A stretch of 64,000 bases of DNA from Sulfidibacter corallicola (GTDB taxonomy: Bacteria; Acidobacteriota; Holophagae; Acanthopleuribacterales; Acanthopleuribacteraceae): assembly GCF_017498545.1 (NCBI RefSeq), contig NZ_CP071793.1, positions 9,418,256 through 9,482,255 of the forward strand, given 5' to 3'. The notes below the pieces were generated by a model that was not told the origin of the DNA, did not search any database, and worked only from the letters and a program-made list of their open reading frames with translations. Below, in pieces: positions 19,011 through 27,179 of this stretch. The position numbers and the translations under genes are program-made. Numbering within the stretch: the stretch's first letter is position 1; the number at the start of each line of letters is the position of its first letter.

Positions 19011-19054
19011 CTCTTCTCTCCAGAAACTCCGCGCCCTCGGTGGTAAAAAAATGC
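19011..19054 (-). repeat. family A dispersed repeat
   Basis: On the minus strand: TTTTTTTACCACCGAGGGCG followed by CGGAGTTTCTGGAGAG. Same unit order and poly-T lead as the other family A copies. Confidence 0.55.
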
Positions 19055-19100
19055 CCCGATCCCCCACCACCGCCACACCCCCTGGAACCCCCCACCTCCC

Positions 19101-20855
19101 CTACTCCACGCGGACCGCGAACACGCGCTTCCCGCCCATACGCGTCTCGAAACCCGTTACCTTGTGCCCCTCCTCCGTTCGGAACCGAACGCGGATGCGA
19201 CGCTTGGCGTTGACAAAGACGCCCTTGCCGCGAGGACTCAGAGAAAAGGACCCACTCCGGTCCCTGGCGATCAAGCCGTTTTCGGTCGACGCCAGCGTGA
19301 TCACCCTATCGGGCATGCGGTATCGCCCCGCGTAGGCGGCCAACTCCGCTTCGGTGAGGATCGTCGGTGTTCCCTCCACGGCCCAACGCGGTTCGGATTC
19401 CACCAACCGCGCGGCGGTCACCTTCTCCCCACGCATAAAAGCCAGAACCTTGTCGCGCGTGAGACGGCCGGCCAGCAGGCTTCCTTCGTGAGCCACGTTC
19501 TCCACGATCAGGTGCACGCCGTTGGGGAGCCCCCTCAGAACCTCTTCCCCATTGGAGACCGGGGTACGGCCGTCCAACGAACCGCTGATCATCAAAACCG
19601 GGACCTCCGATGCGACCGGCGTGCGGAAGTCCTCCGCCAAGGGGGTTACGCCCAAATGGGCTGCCACGACCTCGAAGGAACGGTTGGCCGCATCGCCCAG
19701 CAAAGCCGACTCGCGCTGGCGACCGATCAGGTTCAGGCGCTCGGGGCTGCTCCAAGAGGCGGCATCCATCGCCAATCCCATCGGATTCAACGGATGGCCC
19801 CGATGCAGGGCGGCCACCCGTTTGGCCACCGCGGAGAAGTCCCCATCGACCATGCGCTTGAAAAATAACGGAATCTTCGTCTGTGTCTTGGTTCGCTTCA
19901 ACACCGAGGCGGTGACCAGTTGCAGATCGTGTTTGCTGATGGTGACCGTGCGCTTTCCGAGATTCGGAACCGCCACGTCCACCCGCACCGGTTCCTGTTC
20001 GAGCCGTGCCAGAACCGCCGGGATCGTACGACGCAAGGGCGGTAACGCCCACTCGGGATGAGCCGCGGTTTTGCGGTCGATTTCGTCGATCACCCGTTCC
20101 AGGTCCAGGGGTAATTTCAGGGTATGGTCCGGGCCTTCCACGCCGGCGATCACCATGCGCGCCAACGACGCCGGATGGCGTTTCAGGTAGGCCAGAGCCA
20201 GATGGCTCCCGTAACTCATGCCCCACAGCGCGATGCGCTCCACGCCGAGAACGCGGCGAAGCGCCTCCAGGTCGTCGGCACTCTCCTCCGTGTCGTAGGC
20301 GGCCAAGTCGACGCCTTGGTCCCGCCAGTACGCGGCACAACCGCCAACGATTTCCGCCAACCGGGCATCCCACATCTCTTGGGTCACCACCGCGTCCAAG
20401 GGAAACCACCAATCCGGTCCGCATGGTGGCAAGGGATTCGACAACCCGGTACCACGTTGATCGAGGGCGATCACGTCGCGATCCTCGAGCATCGGCAACA
20501 CCAACCGATCCAGCGCCGCACGAATTTGGTTGATGCCCGAGGCGCCGGGCCCTCCCGAAAGATAGATCGCGGGCGGCAAGGGATCCTCGCGCTCGGACTT
20601 GAAATGCAGAAAGGCCAGTTGGATCTGGCGCCCACCCGGCTTGTTGCGATTTTCCGGAACGCGGAAGTAGCGCAACTCGGCCGGGACCGAAAGCCCGTTG
20701 GGGCTCTGGAGCGTGATGGGTCCCGCCTCGGGCAGCTCCGCATCGGAATCGGCCGCATACGCCGGGAACAGCCAAACGACGCAGACCAGCAGCGACGAGA
20801 TCAACCGCAGCGGTGCCTTCCTCGCGGTGTCGTGGGTTCTTTGTGTTGAATACAT
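19101..20855 (-). CDS. secreted alpha/beta hydrolase, S33 tripeptidyl/prolyl aminopeptidase-like
   Basis: A 584-residue exported hydrolase. A signal peptide (about 12-35, ending YAADS) is followed by an alpha/beta-hydrolase fold with the oxyanion motif LSGGPGASG (about 99-107). ALDQRGTGLSNPL (about 130-142) is typical of S33, and the nucleophile is Ser214 in WGMSYGS. The C-terminal part holds the acid in ISGSLDGRTPV and the His in ENVAHEG, matching the TAP-like C-terminal domain. Family members release N-terminal peptides or hydrolyse esters. About 90 further residues form a small beta-rich C-terminal domain. AGGAGG lies eight bases before the ATG. It is divergent from the second LytS kinase, 248 bp away. 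Confidence 0.9.
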   Translation of the reverse strand: MYSTQRTHDTARKAPLRLISSLLVCVVWLFPAYAADSDAELPEAGPITLQSPNGLSVPAELRYFRVPENRNKPGGRQIQLAFLHFKSEREDPLPPAIYLSGGPGASGINQIRAALDRLVLPMLEDRDVIALDQRGTGLSNPLPPCGPDWWFPLDAVVTQEMWDARLAEIVGGCAAYWRDQGVDLAAYDTEESADDLEALRRVLGVERIALWGMSYGSHLALAYLKRHPASLARMVIAGVEGPDHTLKLPLDLERVIDEIDRKTAAHPEWALPPLRRTIPAVLARLEQEPVRVDVAVPNLGKRTVTISKHDLQLVTASVLKRTKTQTKIPLFFKRMVDGDFSAVAKRVAALHRGHPLNPMGLAMDAASWSSPERLNLIGRQRESALLGDAANRSFEVVAAHLGVTPLAEDFRTPVASEVPVLMISGSLDGRTPVSNGEEVLRGLPNGVHLIVENVAHEGSLLAGRLTRDKVLAFMRGEKVTAARLVESEPRWAVEGTPTILTEAELAAYAGRYRMPDRVITLASTENGLIARDRSGSFSLSPRGKGVFVNAKRRIRVRFRTEEGHKVTGFETRMGGKRVFAVRVE

Positions 20856-21103
20856 GGTGAAACGCCTCCTTCATTCGCGACCTTGATCAACGAACCTTAC
20901 GGGGCGCCGCCGCGGATCCGGATAGAAATTCCGGCAACGCCTCAAAATGCCGGTGAACGGCTCACGAGCGAAACAAGCGCCCACGTTTCACGGACTTATG
21001 CCGACAGACCGTCGCAGGCAGAACCAGGCGGGAATGATAGGATGAACCTGGCGTCCATAAAGAATCCTGGATCCCGCCGTATGCGCCGATTCGAGGTCTC
21101 CGT

Positions 21104-22882
21104 TTGAAATACCTTGTCCACAAGCGAATGCCGCCCATCCTCGCCGCGATGGTGTTGGGTGTATGGGGAGCCGGGTTTTGGCAGGCGGGCGCCCGTGAAG
21201 AGCCCGATTCCACCCCCATCCTCTTGCGCTCCGGCGATGATCTCGACTGGGCTCGACCGGATCTCGACACTTCGGGGTGGCTGCATTGGCGGGACTGGTT
21301 CGCCGCCAATCCAAAATACAAGGGCAACCTCTGGCTTCGCCGTGAAATCGTCATACCGCCCGCACGGCCTGGCCGAAGCCGAGCCGGCTTGCTGGTCGCC
21401 GTGGCCACCAGCGAGATCTACCTCGACGGCCGCCTGATATACAGTAATGGTAAGGTCGGCAGTTCACCCGAAACCGAGCGGGCCGGCTACCTCGTCTCTT
21501 TCTTCGCCATCCCCGATGACCTCGAAAAACGTGAAAGCCATCAACTGGCCGTTCGGTTCTCGAACCACCACGGCCGCCATCCCTTTCAGGTGCTCCAGTT
21601 GCGCTTCGGCCCACTCAATCGGCTGGTCCACGGCTCGCGCTTGGCCCTGCTACCGATCGCCATGCTCAGCGGGTTCCTGGTGGTCGGCGGATATTTCCTG
21701 GTGCTTTTCGTCTTCAGTCACCGAGAGCCCGCCGTCCTGTTGTTCGCCGTCCTGTGCCTCTGCGTCGGCATCCTGTTCGCCTTGGAATACCTCCGCATGC
21801 TGAGCTACCGCTACCCGTGGCATGCCGATCGCCTGCTGCTGATCAACCTGGTAACGGCCGCGATTTCCCTGTTGCTGCCTCTTTTCTTCATTTTCCGCCA
21901 CCAGGTCTCACCCCGTTTTTGGATGCTGAGCTGGCTGCTGGTGCCCATAGGCATCCTGATTTGGGGCGACAGCCCGGACGGCATCTCCTACGGCATCTTC
22001 TTCGGCGGACTTCTCGCGACACTGGCCCCCCTCGGCCGCGCGGTGCAACGGGGCAGGCCCCACGCGCGCCTGGGCCTGCTAGGCACGGCAACCGCCTTCA
22101 CCAGCCTGATCTGGTCCGGCATGGCGTTCATGGAGTCCATTTTTTTCTACTGTTTCCTGTTTCTCATTTTCCTGACCCTGATCTCGATCAGCCTCCAGGT
22201 CCAGGAGCTGCGTCGCCGCCACAGCCAGGCACGGCTCAACTCGGCGCGACTCGAGGTGGAGTTGCTGAAGAAACACATCCAGCCTCATTTCATGATGAAC
22301 ACCCTCACGGCCGCATTGGAATGGATGGAGCGCGATCCCGCGGCGGGTGTGCGTTTCATCGAAGCACTGGGGGAGGAAATGCGCACCCTCATGCGGATTT
22401 CGGGTCGCACGCTGATCCCGCTGGCGGAAGAAGTCGAACTGTGCAGATCCCTTCTCCGGGTCCTTTCGTTCCGCACCCGCGGCGATTACGAACTGGTCGT
22501 GGACCCGGACGCAGACCTGTCGGTGCTGGTCTCGCCGGCTGTGTTCCACACCTTGATCGAGAACGGATTGACCCACGCACCAGACCAAGGTCCCATTCGT
22601 TTCCAACTGACCCATCGGCGCGAGGGAGCCAGGGATTGCTTCACCTTTCTGGCACCCGGTGACACGGAGACCGGGGAGCGAATGCCGGATCAGCGCGGGA
22701 CGGGCACGGGCACGCGATACATCGAGGCGCGTCTCGAGGAAGGGTTCGGCTCCGATTGGTCGTTCGAGGCGGAACCGACGCCGGAAGGATGGATCACGCG
22801 CATCGCGACCGGCAAGCCCCAAAAGGAACCTGGCAAAGCCATGGAACCGGAGTTCCCCTTTGGATCGACGAAGCATACCTAA
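21104..22882 (+). CDS. LytS-type sensor histidine kinase (7TM, His_kinase family)
   Basis: A 592-residue membrane sensor paralogous in layout to the kinase at 10573-12276. It has a signal/TM start, an extracytoplasmic beta-rich domain (about 30-175), a run of membrane helices (about 180-370), and a kinase core. His395 lies in IQPHFMMN, followed by an ATPase with TLIENGLTHA. A TTG start at 21104 follows GAGG with seven-base spacing; an ATG eight codons later is possible. Its stop directly adjoins a family B repeat. The cognate LytTR regulator starts 335 bp downstream. Confidence 0.9.
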   Translation: MKYLVHKRMPPILAAMVLGVWGAGFWQAGAREEPDSTPILLRSGDDLDWARPDLDTSGWLHWRDWFAANPKYKGNLWLRREIVIPPARPGRSRAGLLVAVATSEIYLDGRLIYSNGKVGSSPETERAGYLVSFFAIPDDLEKRESHQLAVRFSNHHGRHPFQVLQLRFGPLNRLVHGSRLALLPIAMLSGFLVVGGYFLVLFVFSHREPAVLLFAVLCLCVGILFALEYLRMLSYRYPWHADRLLLINLVTAAISLLLPLFFIFRHQVSPRFWMLSWLLVPIGILIWGDSPDGISYGIFFGGLLATLAPLGRAVQRGRPHARLGLLGTATAFTSLIWSGMAFMESIFFYCFLFLIFLTLISISLQVQELRRRHSQARLNSARLEVELLKKHIQPHFMMNTLTAALEWMERDPAAGVRFIEALGEEMRTLMRISGRTLIPLAEEVELCRSLLRVLSFRTRGDYELVVDPDADLSVLVSPAVFHTLIENGLTHAPDQGPIRFQLTHRREGARDCFTFLAPGDTETGERMPDQRGTGTGTRYIEARLEEGFGSDWSFEAEPTPEGWITRIATGKPQKEPGKAMEPEFPFGSTKHT

Positions 22883-22923
22883 AAACGTGTCCACGAACCA
22901 CACGGATTTACACGAATCAAAAT
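22881..22923 (-). repeat. family B dispersed repeat abutting kinase stop
   Basis: AAAAACGTGTCCACGAACC then ACACGGATTTACACGAATC. It begins within the TAA stop of the upstream kinase gene. Confidence 0.65.
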
Positions 22924-23217
22924 GCAGATACATGAGGGATACGACATGCCAACGTATCGATCAGATAACTTACAAGACGTCTTTCATAGTTGGATGCGTC
23001 CTTTTAACGATCTCGGAAACGTTCACACGTCATGCGACCATCCCCTGACCGCTCCATCAAATAGATCGAAAAAGCACAACATCAATACTATATACCGTCA
23101 TCAAGACTTTCGTGATGGCCCCGTGAATCGTGAACACTTTCTAAAAACGAAGAGGCATCTTTCCGATAATGGTTCTCTCACAGGTTTTCGAAGGACTCGT
23201 CGGTGAAAGGAGACGCC
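22883..23217. other. intergenic region between kinase and its regulator
   Basis: 335 bp that starts with a family B repeat and is otherwise AT-rich without a gene. In the paralogous locus the partners overlap, so this gap is probably inserted or expanded DNA. Confidence 0.5.
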
Positions 23218-23916
23218 ATGCACGTCTTGATTGTCGAGGACGAAACCATGATCGCCGCCCGCCTGGAGCGCCTGCTTCTCGACATCGCCGGCAACACCAT
23301 GACTTCCCTGCGCATCGCACCCAACCTGGCCGAAGCCGAATCCCTGATCCAACGGCAACGCCCCGATTTGCTGTTTCTCGACCTGAACCTCAAGGGTCGG
23401 GACGGTTTCGAGCTCCTGCGGAAGGCCGCGGCCGGTGCCTTTCACACGGTAGTGGTTTCGGCGCACACCGAACGGGCCCTGGAAGCCTTCGAATACGGCG
23501 TGCTGGATTTCGTCGCCAAACCCTTCGGACGCGAGCGATTGGAGCGAGCCGTGCAACGCTTCCGGGAAACCGGCAGCCGCGCGGAACACGCCACCCGCTT
23601 TATTGCGATCAAAAAGGCCGGCGGCGTCTCGCTGGTTCCGCTAACCGAGGTGGCCTACATTCGCGGCGCCGACAATTACGCCGAACTGGTCTTGCGGGAC
23701 GGCACCACACATCTGCACCACAAGAGCCTGGACCGTTTGCTGAAACTCCTGCCGGCTCATTGGCAACGCATCCACAAATCCTACCTGGCCAATCTGGACG
23801 AGGCCAGATCGTGGCATCGCTCGGAGGGCAGCAAGTACGAAGTCGAACTGGTCGACGGAACCCGTTTGCCGGTGGGGCGCACTCGCTACAAGGCCTTACG
23901 GGCGACCTGGCTCTGA
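23218..23916 (+). CDS. LytTR-family response regulator
   Basis: A 232-residue regulator. The receiver domain (1-118) has LIVEDET and phospho-acceptor Asp55 in LLFLDLNLKG. The LytTR DNA-binding domain (about 130-232) includes WQRIHKSYLANLDEAR and a final LPVGRTRYK. The start at 23218 is chosen because AAAGGAG lies six bases upstream and the protein then opens with MHVLIVEDE; an in-frame GTG 15 bases earlier is less likely. Paralogous to the regulator at 12276-12992 and most likely the partner of the kinase upstream. Confidence 0.94.
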   Translation: MHVLIVEDETMIAARLERLLLDIAGNTMTSLRIAPNLAEAESLIQRQRPDLLFLDLNLKGRDGFELLRKAAAGAFHTVVVSAHTERALEAFEYGVLDFVAKPFGRERLERAVQRFRETGSRAEHATRFIAIKKAGGVSLVPLTEVAYIRGADNYAELVLRDGTTHLHHKSLDRLLKLLPAHWQRIHKSYLANLDEARSWHRSEGSKYEVELVDGTRLPVGRTRYKALRATWL

Positions 23917-23979
23917 GAGGGAGTTCACGGTACCACAGCCACCGCGGACGCGTGTGATCGAGGTTGAGGTTTATTATAT

Positions 23980-24018
23980 TTTTCACCACAGAGGACACTG
24001 AGTTTCCGGAGTTTTATA
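23980..24018 (+). repeat. family A dispersed repeat
   Basis: TTTTTCACCACAGAGGACAC then TGAGTTTCCGGAG. This is the closest match in the window to the consensus TTCACCACAGAGNACACNGAG. Confidence 0.7.
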
Positions 24019-24213
24019 GTATATTTCACTTCATCGTTATAAAGCCTTCAAATCATCAAAAAAATTGCCACAAAGAGTAAAAATACATTTCCAAATCGAT
24101 AATATAAATCAAACACGTTACATAGCTTTAGATCCAGAAAATATCCTGAGTTTTACGGTTGTTTCTTTCGGATAAAAAGCATACTGTTTTCTCGGGGTTC
24201 TCTGTGCACTCTT

Positions 24214-24431
24214 ATGTAACAAACTCTGTAAAGCTCGAAGATAAAGATAAAAACCTAAAAAGGCGGATGTGCGGGGAGTTCGTCAAAAAATGTCGGCCCG
24301 GCGGGCCAACTTACTGCAACGACGCCCCTCTCACAAATGCGGGAACTCCCAAACGATTCGCTTCGATTAGTTACCCACCTGAAACCCGGTGGTCCGGCAA
24401 TCCGGCCCCCGGCCTGGGCGGCGACTCTGTG
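24214..24431 (+). repeat. 218-bp element, copy 2
   Basis: About 98 percent identical by eye to the reverse complement of 18348-18565, with equal length. It is followed by GTAAAAAAAG, so on the minus strand the element is entered through TTTTTTTACCACAGAG, a family A start. The upstream flank CTCGGGGTTCTCTGTGCAC also contains a CACAGAG unit. Confidence 0.92.
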
Positions 24432-24506
24432 GTAAAAAAAGAAGCCCAATTAGAAAACCAATCACACCTTATCGAAATAGTTCCAAGCAGAACAATCGGC
24501 GATGGC

Positions 24507-25736
24507 TCAACGCCACTTGCGCAGGATGATCGAGGTATTCACCCCACCAAACGCGAAATTGTTGGTCATCACTTGGCGCAATTCGGTTTCGCGAACCTCG
24601 CGCAGGTAATCCAGCTCGGCACATTCGGGGTCCACCCGGTCCAGGTTGAGGTTGGGCGCCAACCAGTTCTCGTTCAACATGTGGATCCCCATCCAGGCCT
24701 CCAAGGCCCCACAAGCCCCGAGCGTGTGTCCCATGTAACTCTTCAGCGAGCCGATCGGCATGGCCCGGTCGAATACCTTGCGGGTCGCCCGCGATTCGGC
24801 CACATCGCCGACCTCGGTGGCGGTACCGTGGGCGTTGACGAAGTCGATCTCCTCGCGATTCACGCCGGCATCGGCCAACGCCAGCTCCATCACCGCGCTC
24901 ATGCCTTCGACCGACGGGTTCACGATGTGCAGGCCGTCGCAATTGGTACCCCAACCGGCGATTTCGGCGATGATCTCGGCACCGCGCGCCTCGGCGTGCT
25001 CCAGAGATTCGAGAATCAACGTGCCCGCACCCTCGCCCACCACCAGACCGTCGCGGTCGACATCGAACGGCCGCGGCGTCGTTTCGGGATCCTCGTTGCG
25101 GGTGGACGTGGCGTACATGATGTCGAACACGGCCGCCGCCAACAAATGCAGCTCCTCGGCACCGCCGGCGATCATGACGTCCTGACGACCGTACTTGATG
25201 GCCTCGTAAGCGTAGCCGATGCCCTGACTGCCGGAAGTACAGGCCGAACAGGTGGGGATCAGCCGTCCACGAACCCCGAAAAATTGGGCCAGGTTGGCAG
25301 CCACCGTGTGACTCATGAACTTGATGTACTGGGCGGCCGTGACACCGGCCAGCGTTTGGTTGACCGTAATTTGACGGGCGTAGAGTTCGATGGCCGGCGG
25401 CGAACCGGAAGTGGAACCGTAGGAGATCCCCGCACGGCCACTGCCCAACACGGGATGATCCAGCAATCCGGCGTCTTCCAGTGCCAGTTCGGTGGCCCGG
25501 GTCGCGAGCAAGGATACGCGACCCATGGTGCGCACCTTCTTGCGCGAGTAGTGGGACGGCCGATCGAAATCGGGGACGGCGGCGCCCAATCGCGTCTGGA
25601 GCCCGGCCACGTGGTCCCAGCCTTCCATCTTGCGAACCGCCGAGCGCTTGCCCCAAAGGTTTTCGCGCACTTCCGCCCAAGTTTTCCCCAGGGGACACAA
25701 CCCACTCATCCCGGTAATCACGACCCGGTGCGTCAT
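24507..25736 (-). CDS. beta-ketoacyl-ACP synthase (KAS II / aryl polyene type)
   Basis: A 409-residue decarboxylating condensing enzyme that extends an ACP-bound acyl chain with malonyl-ACP. The Cys-His-His active site is complete: Cys166 (SACTSGS), His303 (NAHGTATEVGD) and His337 (SYMGHTLGACG), with the C-terminal GGVNTS loop. Length matches FabF. GGAG lies seven bases before the ATG. It is the last gene of the minus-strand operon that starts with two acyl carrier proteins. The combination with a second KS, a chain-length-factor-like protein and a hotdog dehydratase favours an aryl-polyene-like pathway over housekeeping fatty acid synthesis. Confidence 0.92.
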   Translation of the reverse strand: MTHRVVITGMSGLCPLGKTWAEVRENLWGKRSAVRKMEGWDHVAGLQTRLGAAVPDFDRPSHYSRKKVRTMGRVSLLATRATELALEDAGLLDHPVLGSGRAGISYGSTSGSPPAIELYARQITVNQTLAGVTAAQYIKFMSHTVAANLAQFFGVRGRLIPTCSACTSGSQGIGYAYEAIKYGRQDVMIAGGAEELHLLAAAVFDIMYATSTRNEDPETTPRPFDVDRDGLVVGEGAGTLILESLEHAEARGAEIIAEIAGWGTNCDGLHIVNPSVEGMSAVMELALADAGVNREEIDFVNAHGTATEVGDVAESRATRKVFDRAMPIGSLKSYMGHTLGACGALEAWMGIHMLNENWLAPNLNLDRVDPECAELDYLREVRETELRQVMTNNFAFGGVNTSIILRKWR

Positions 25737-25761
25737 GTTTCAGCTCCTTTGCTTCGGGACC

Positions 25762-26238
25762 TCACCTTTTCGCCTCCGCCAGATAGCGCCATAAATCTTT
25801 CGGCTTGAAAATATTCACGTTGGCGACCTGTATCTGGCGATCGTCCCCATCGTCATACAGGGAACAGGCGAATTGCAACATCTCGGCCTCGCCCCACACC
25901 TGGTGCGCTTCGACCCGAAGCACGCGGCCCTCTTCGAAAAAGGGCTCGGCGGTTTCCAGCTTCGGCGAGCCGAGCAGGAAGCCGACCACGGGTTCGCGCC
26001 GCTCGAGATAGGCGGGGTAGCCCGCGTGGACCGCGATCGTCTGGGCCATCAACTCGATGCCCATGTGGGCGGGAACGCGACCGTCGTGAAAAAACGGCAT
26101 GCCCGGATGAATCGTCGAGAGACAGACGGTGGTGTCTTCCTCGTGCCCGATCAGGCAGTCCAGCAGGATCATCGGTTCCCGGTGAGGTAACAGGTTTTCG
26201 ATCGGAATTTCGGCCAGGGACCGGTTTATCTCCACCAC
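25762..26238 (-). CDS. FabZ/ApeP-like hotdog 3-hydroxyacyl-ACP dehydratase
   Basis: A 158-residue hotdog-fold protein. The catalytic His19 in LLPHREPMILLD and Glu62 in MGIELMAQTIAVHAG are both present, in the arrangement of ApeP-type dehydratases that introduce double bases of the polyene chain (double bonds) from 3-hydroxyacyl-ACP. The GTG start overlaps the end of the chain-length-factor gene by 13 bp and has GGAGG six bases upstream, so it is translationally coupled. No ketoreductase gene lies in the operon, so the 3-hydroxy substrate must be made by an enzyme encoded elsewhere. Confidence 0.88.
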   Translation of the reverse strand: MVEINRSLAEIPIENLLPHREPMILLDCLIGHEEDTTVCLSTIHPGMPFFHDGRVPAHMGIELMAQTIAVHAGYPAYLERREPVVGFLLGSPKLETAEPFFEEGRVLRVEAHQVWGEAEMLQFACSLYDDGDDRQIQVANVNIFKPKDLWRYLAEAKR

Positions 26239-27101
26239 CGAACACCTCCGAACTCGGTGTCCAGGTCGAGCTGGGCTTCATCGCCCAAATACCAGCGCAA
26301 GAACGAGAACACCTGCTCTTCGCCCTCTTCGGCGGCGGGTTCTCGACCCGCACCTTCTGGGGAAGGCGCCGCGTTTCGCACTCGGGTCAGGCCGATGCCG
26401 GAACCGGCGGGCGCAGGCGCCAGGATCATCGCCACCGAATGGGGAAACGGCGGTGGATGGAGAATGCGGTCGAAGGGCTCCGGCGTCTGTTCGTCGGCGA
26501 TGACGAGCAGCACGGGCGTCTCGGGATAGCGCGTGGCCAGCATCACCGCTTCCAGGTAGGCACAGGTGAAGGTATCGCGATGGGCACTGACGGTCCGGGA
26601 GATGCCTTTGTTCTTGGTCACCAGGCCGAAATAGCCGGTTGGCGTGTGGTGAACCGAATTGGAAAACGCCGTGGGCGAAAGCGGCTCTCGGTCGAAAATA
26701 TCGGACAGGAGATCGCGGAGTATCACGATCTCCCCGTTGCGGGAACCGTAGACCAGGTTCACCGCATCGGTCGCCAAGCCGGCATCGTCGCACACCGGCA
26801 GGGCCGTTTCCAACACCATGCGGGTGAGGTAGGTACAGCGGCGGCGCAGGCGGGAGGGCACCGCCGCACAAGGGGGCTTGGCCTCCACCGGTTCGTAGGC
26901 GCCATGGCCGAGCAACCAGGTGTGAAACGCCTCTCGATCCGGCAAGCCCGGGGCCCAGGCGCGCCAGGCGAGCACGCGAAGAGGTCGACCAATTCCGGCG
27001 GAACTGTTTTGCGAACCGGGATTCGGTTCGATCGGTGGGTTTTGGTTCAAAATAGGCGTCACCCGAAAAGAGAAATCGTTGCGATTTGCGGCGGTAAACA
27101 A
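26226..27101 (-). CDS. ketosynthase-like chain length factor (Ketoacyl-synt_2, ApeC-like)
   Basis: Up to 291 residues. It opens with LAWRAWAPGLPDREAFHTWL, then LRRRCTYLTRMVLE and PTAFSNSVHHTPTGYFGL, which are the signature blocks of the Ketoacyl-synt_2 family found in aryl polyene and related clusters. The KS active-site Cys is absent, so it is probably a non-catalytic partner of one of the two ketosynthases. The start is uncertain: TTG at 27101 lacks a good ribosome-binding site, and the conserved part begins near 26975. It overlaps the dehydratase gene downstream. Confidence 0.85.
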   Translation of the reverse strand: MFTAANRNDFSFRVTPILNQNPPIEPNPGSQNSSAGIGRPLRVLAWRAWAPGLPDREAFHTWLLGHGAYEPVEAKPPCAAVPSRLRRRCTYLTRMVLETALPVCDDAGLATDAVNLVYGSRNGEIVILRDLLSDIFDREPLSPTAFSNSVHHTPTGYFGLVTKNKGISRTVSAHRDTFTCAYLEAVMLATRYPETPVLLVIADEQTPEPFDRILHPPPFPHSVAMILAPAPAGSGIGLTRVRNAAPSPEGAGREPAAEEGEEQVFSFLRWYLGDEAQLDLDTEFGGVRWWR

Positions 27102-27179
27102 CGGAACGGCAAGGGCTTGGCGACGAAGCCAAGCGAAATCACGAAGGGGGTCGAGAAGGGCGGAACGTTGCGGCCCGGC

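Larger units (their letters stand above)
18068..19100. other. AT-rich, repeat-rich intergenic region
   Basis: About 1 kb without a gene. It holds family A units, one copy of a 218-bp element (18348-18565), and a strongly A-rich stretch (18600-18990) unlike the rest of the window. The AT-rich part has no ribosome-binding site plus coding pattern; it may be foreign or decayed DNA. Confidence 0.55.
23917..24506. other. AT-rich, repeat-rich intergenic region
   Basis: 590 bp with a family A repeat, an AT-rich stretch at 24010-24160, and copy 2 of the 218-bp element. A long plus-strand open frame passes through here, but it is antisense to the ketosynthase gene and is not supported. Confidence 0.55.

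Noticed and set aside
24159..25808. 549-codon plus-strand frame over the 218-bp repeat and the ketosynthase
   Set aside because: Its first part is translated repeat and the rest is antisense to the ketosynthase.
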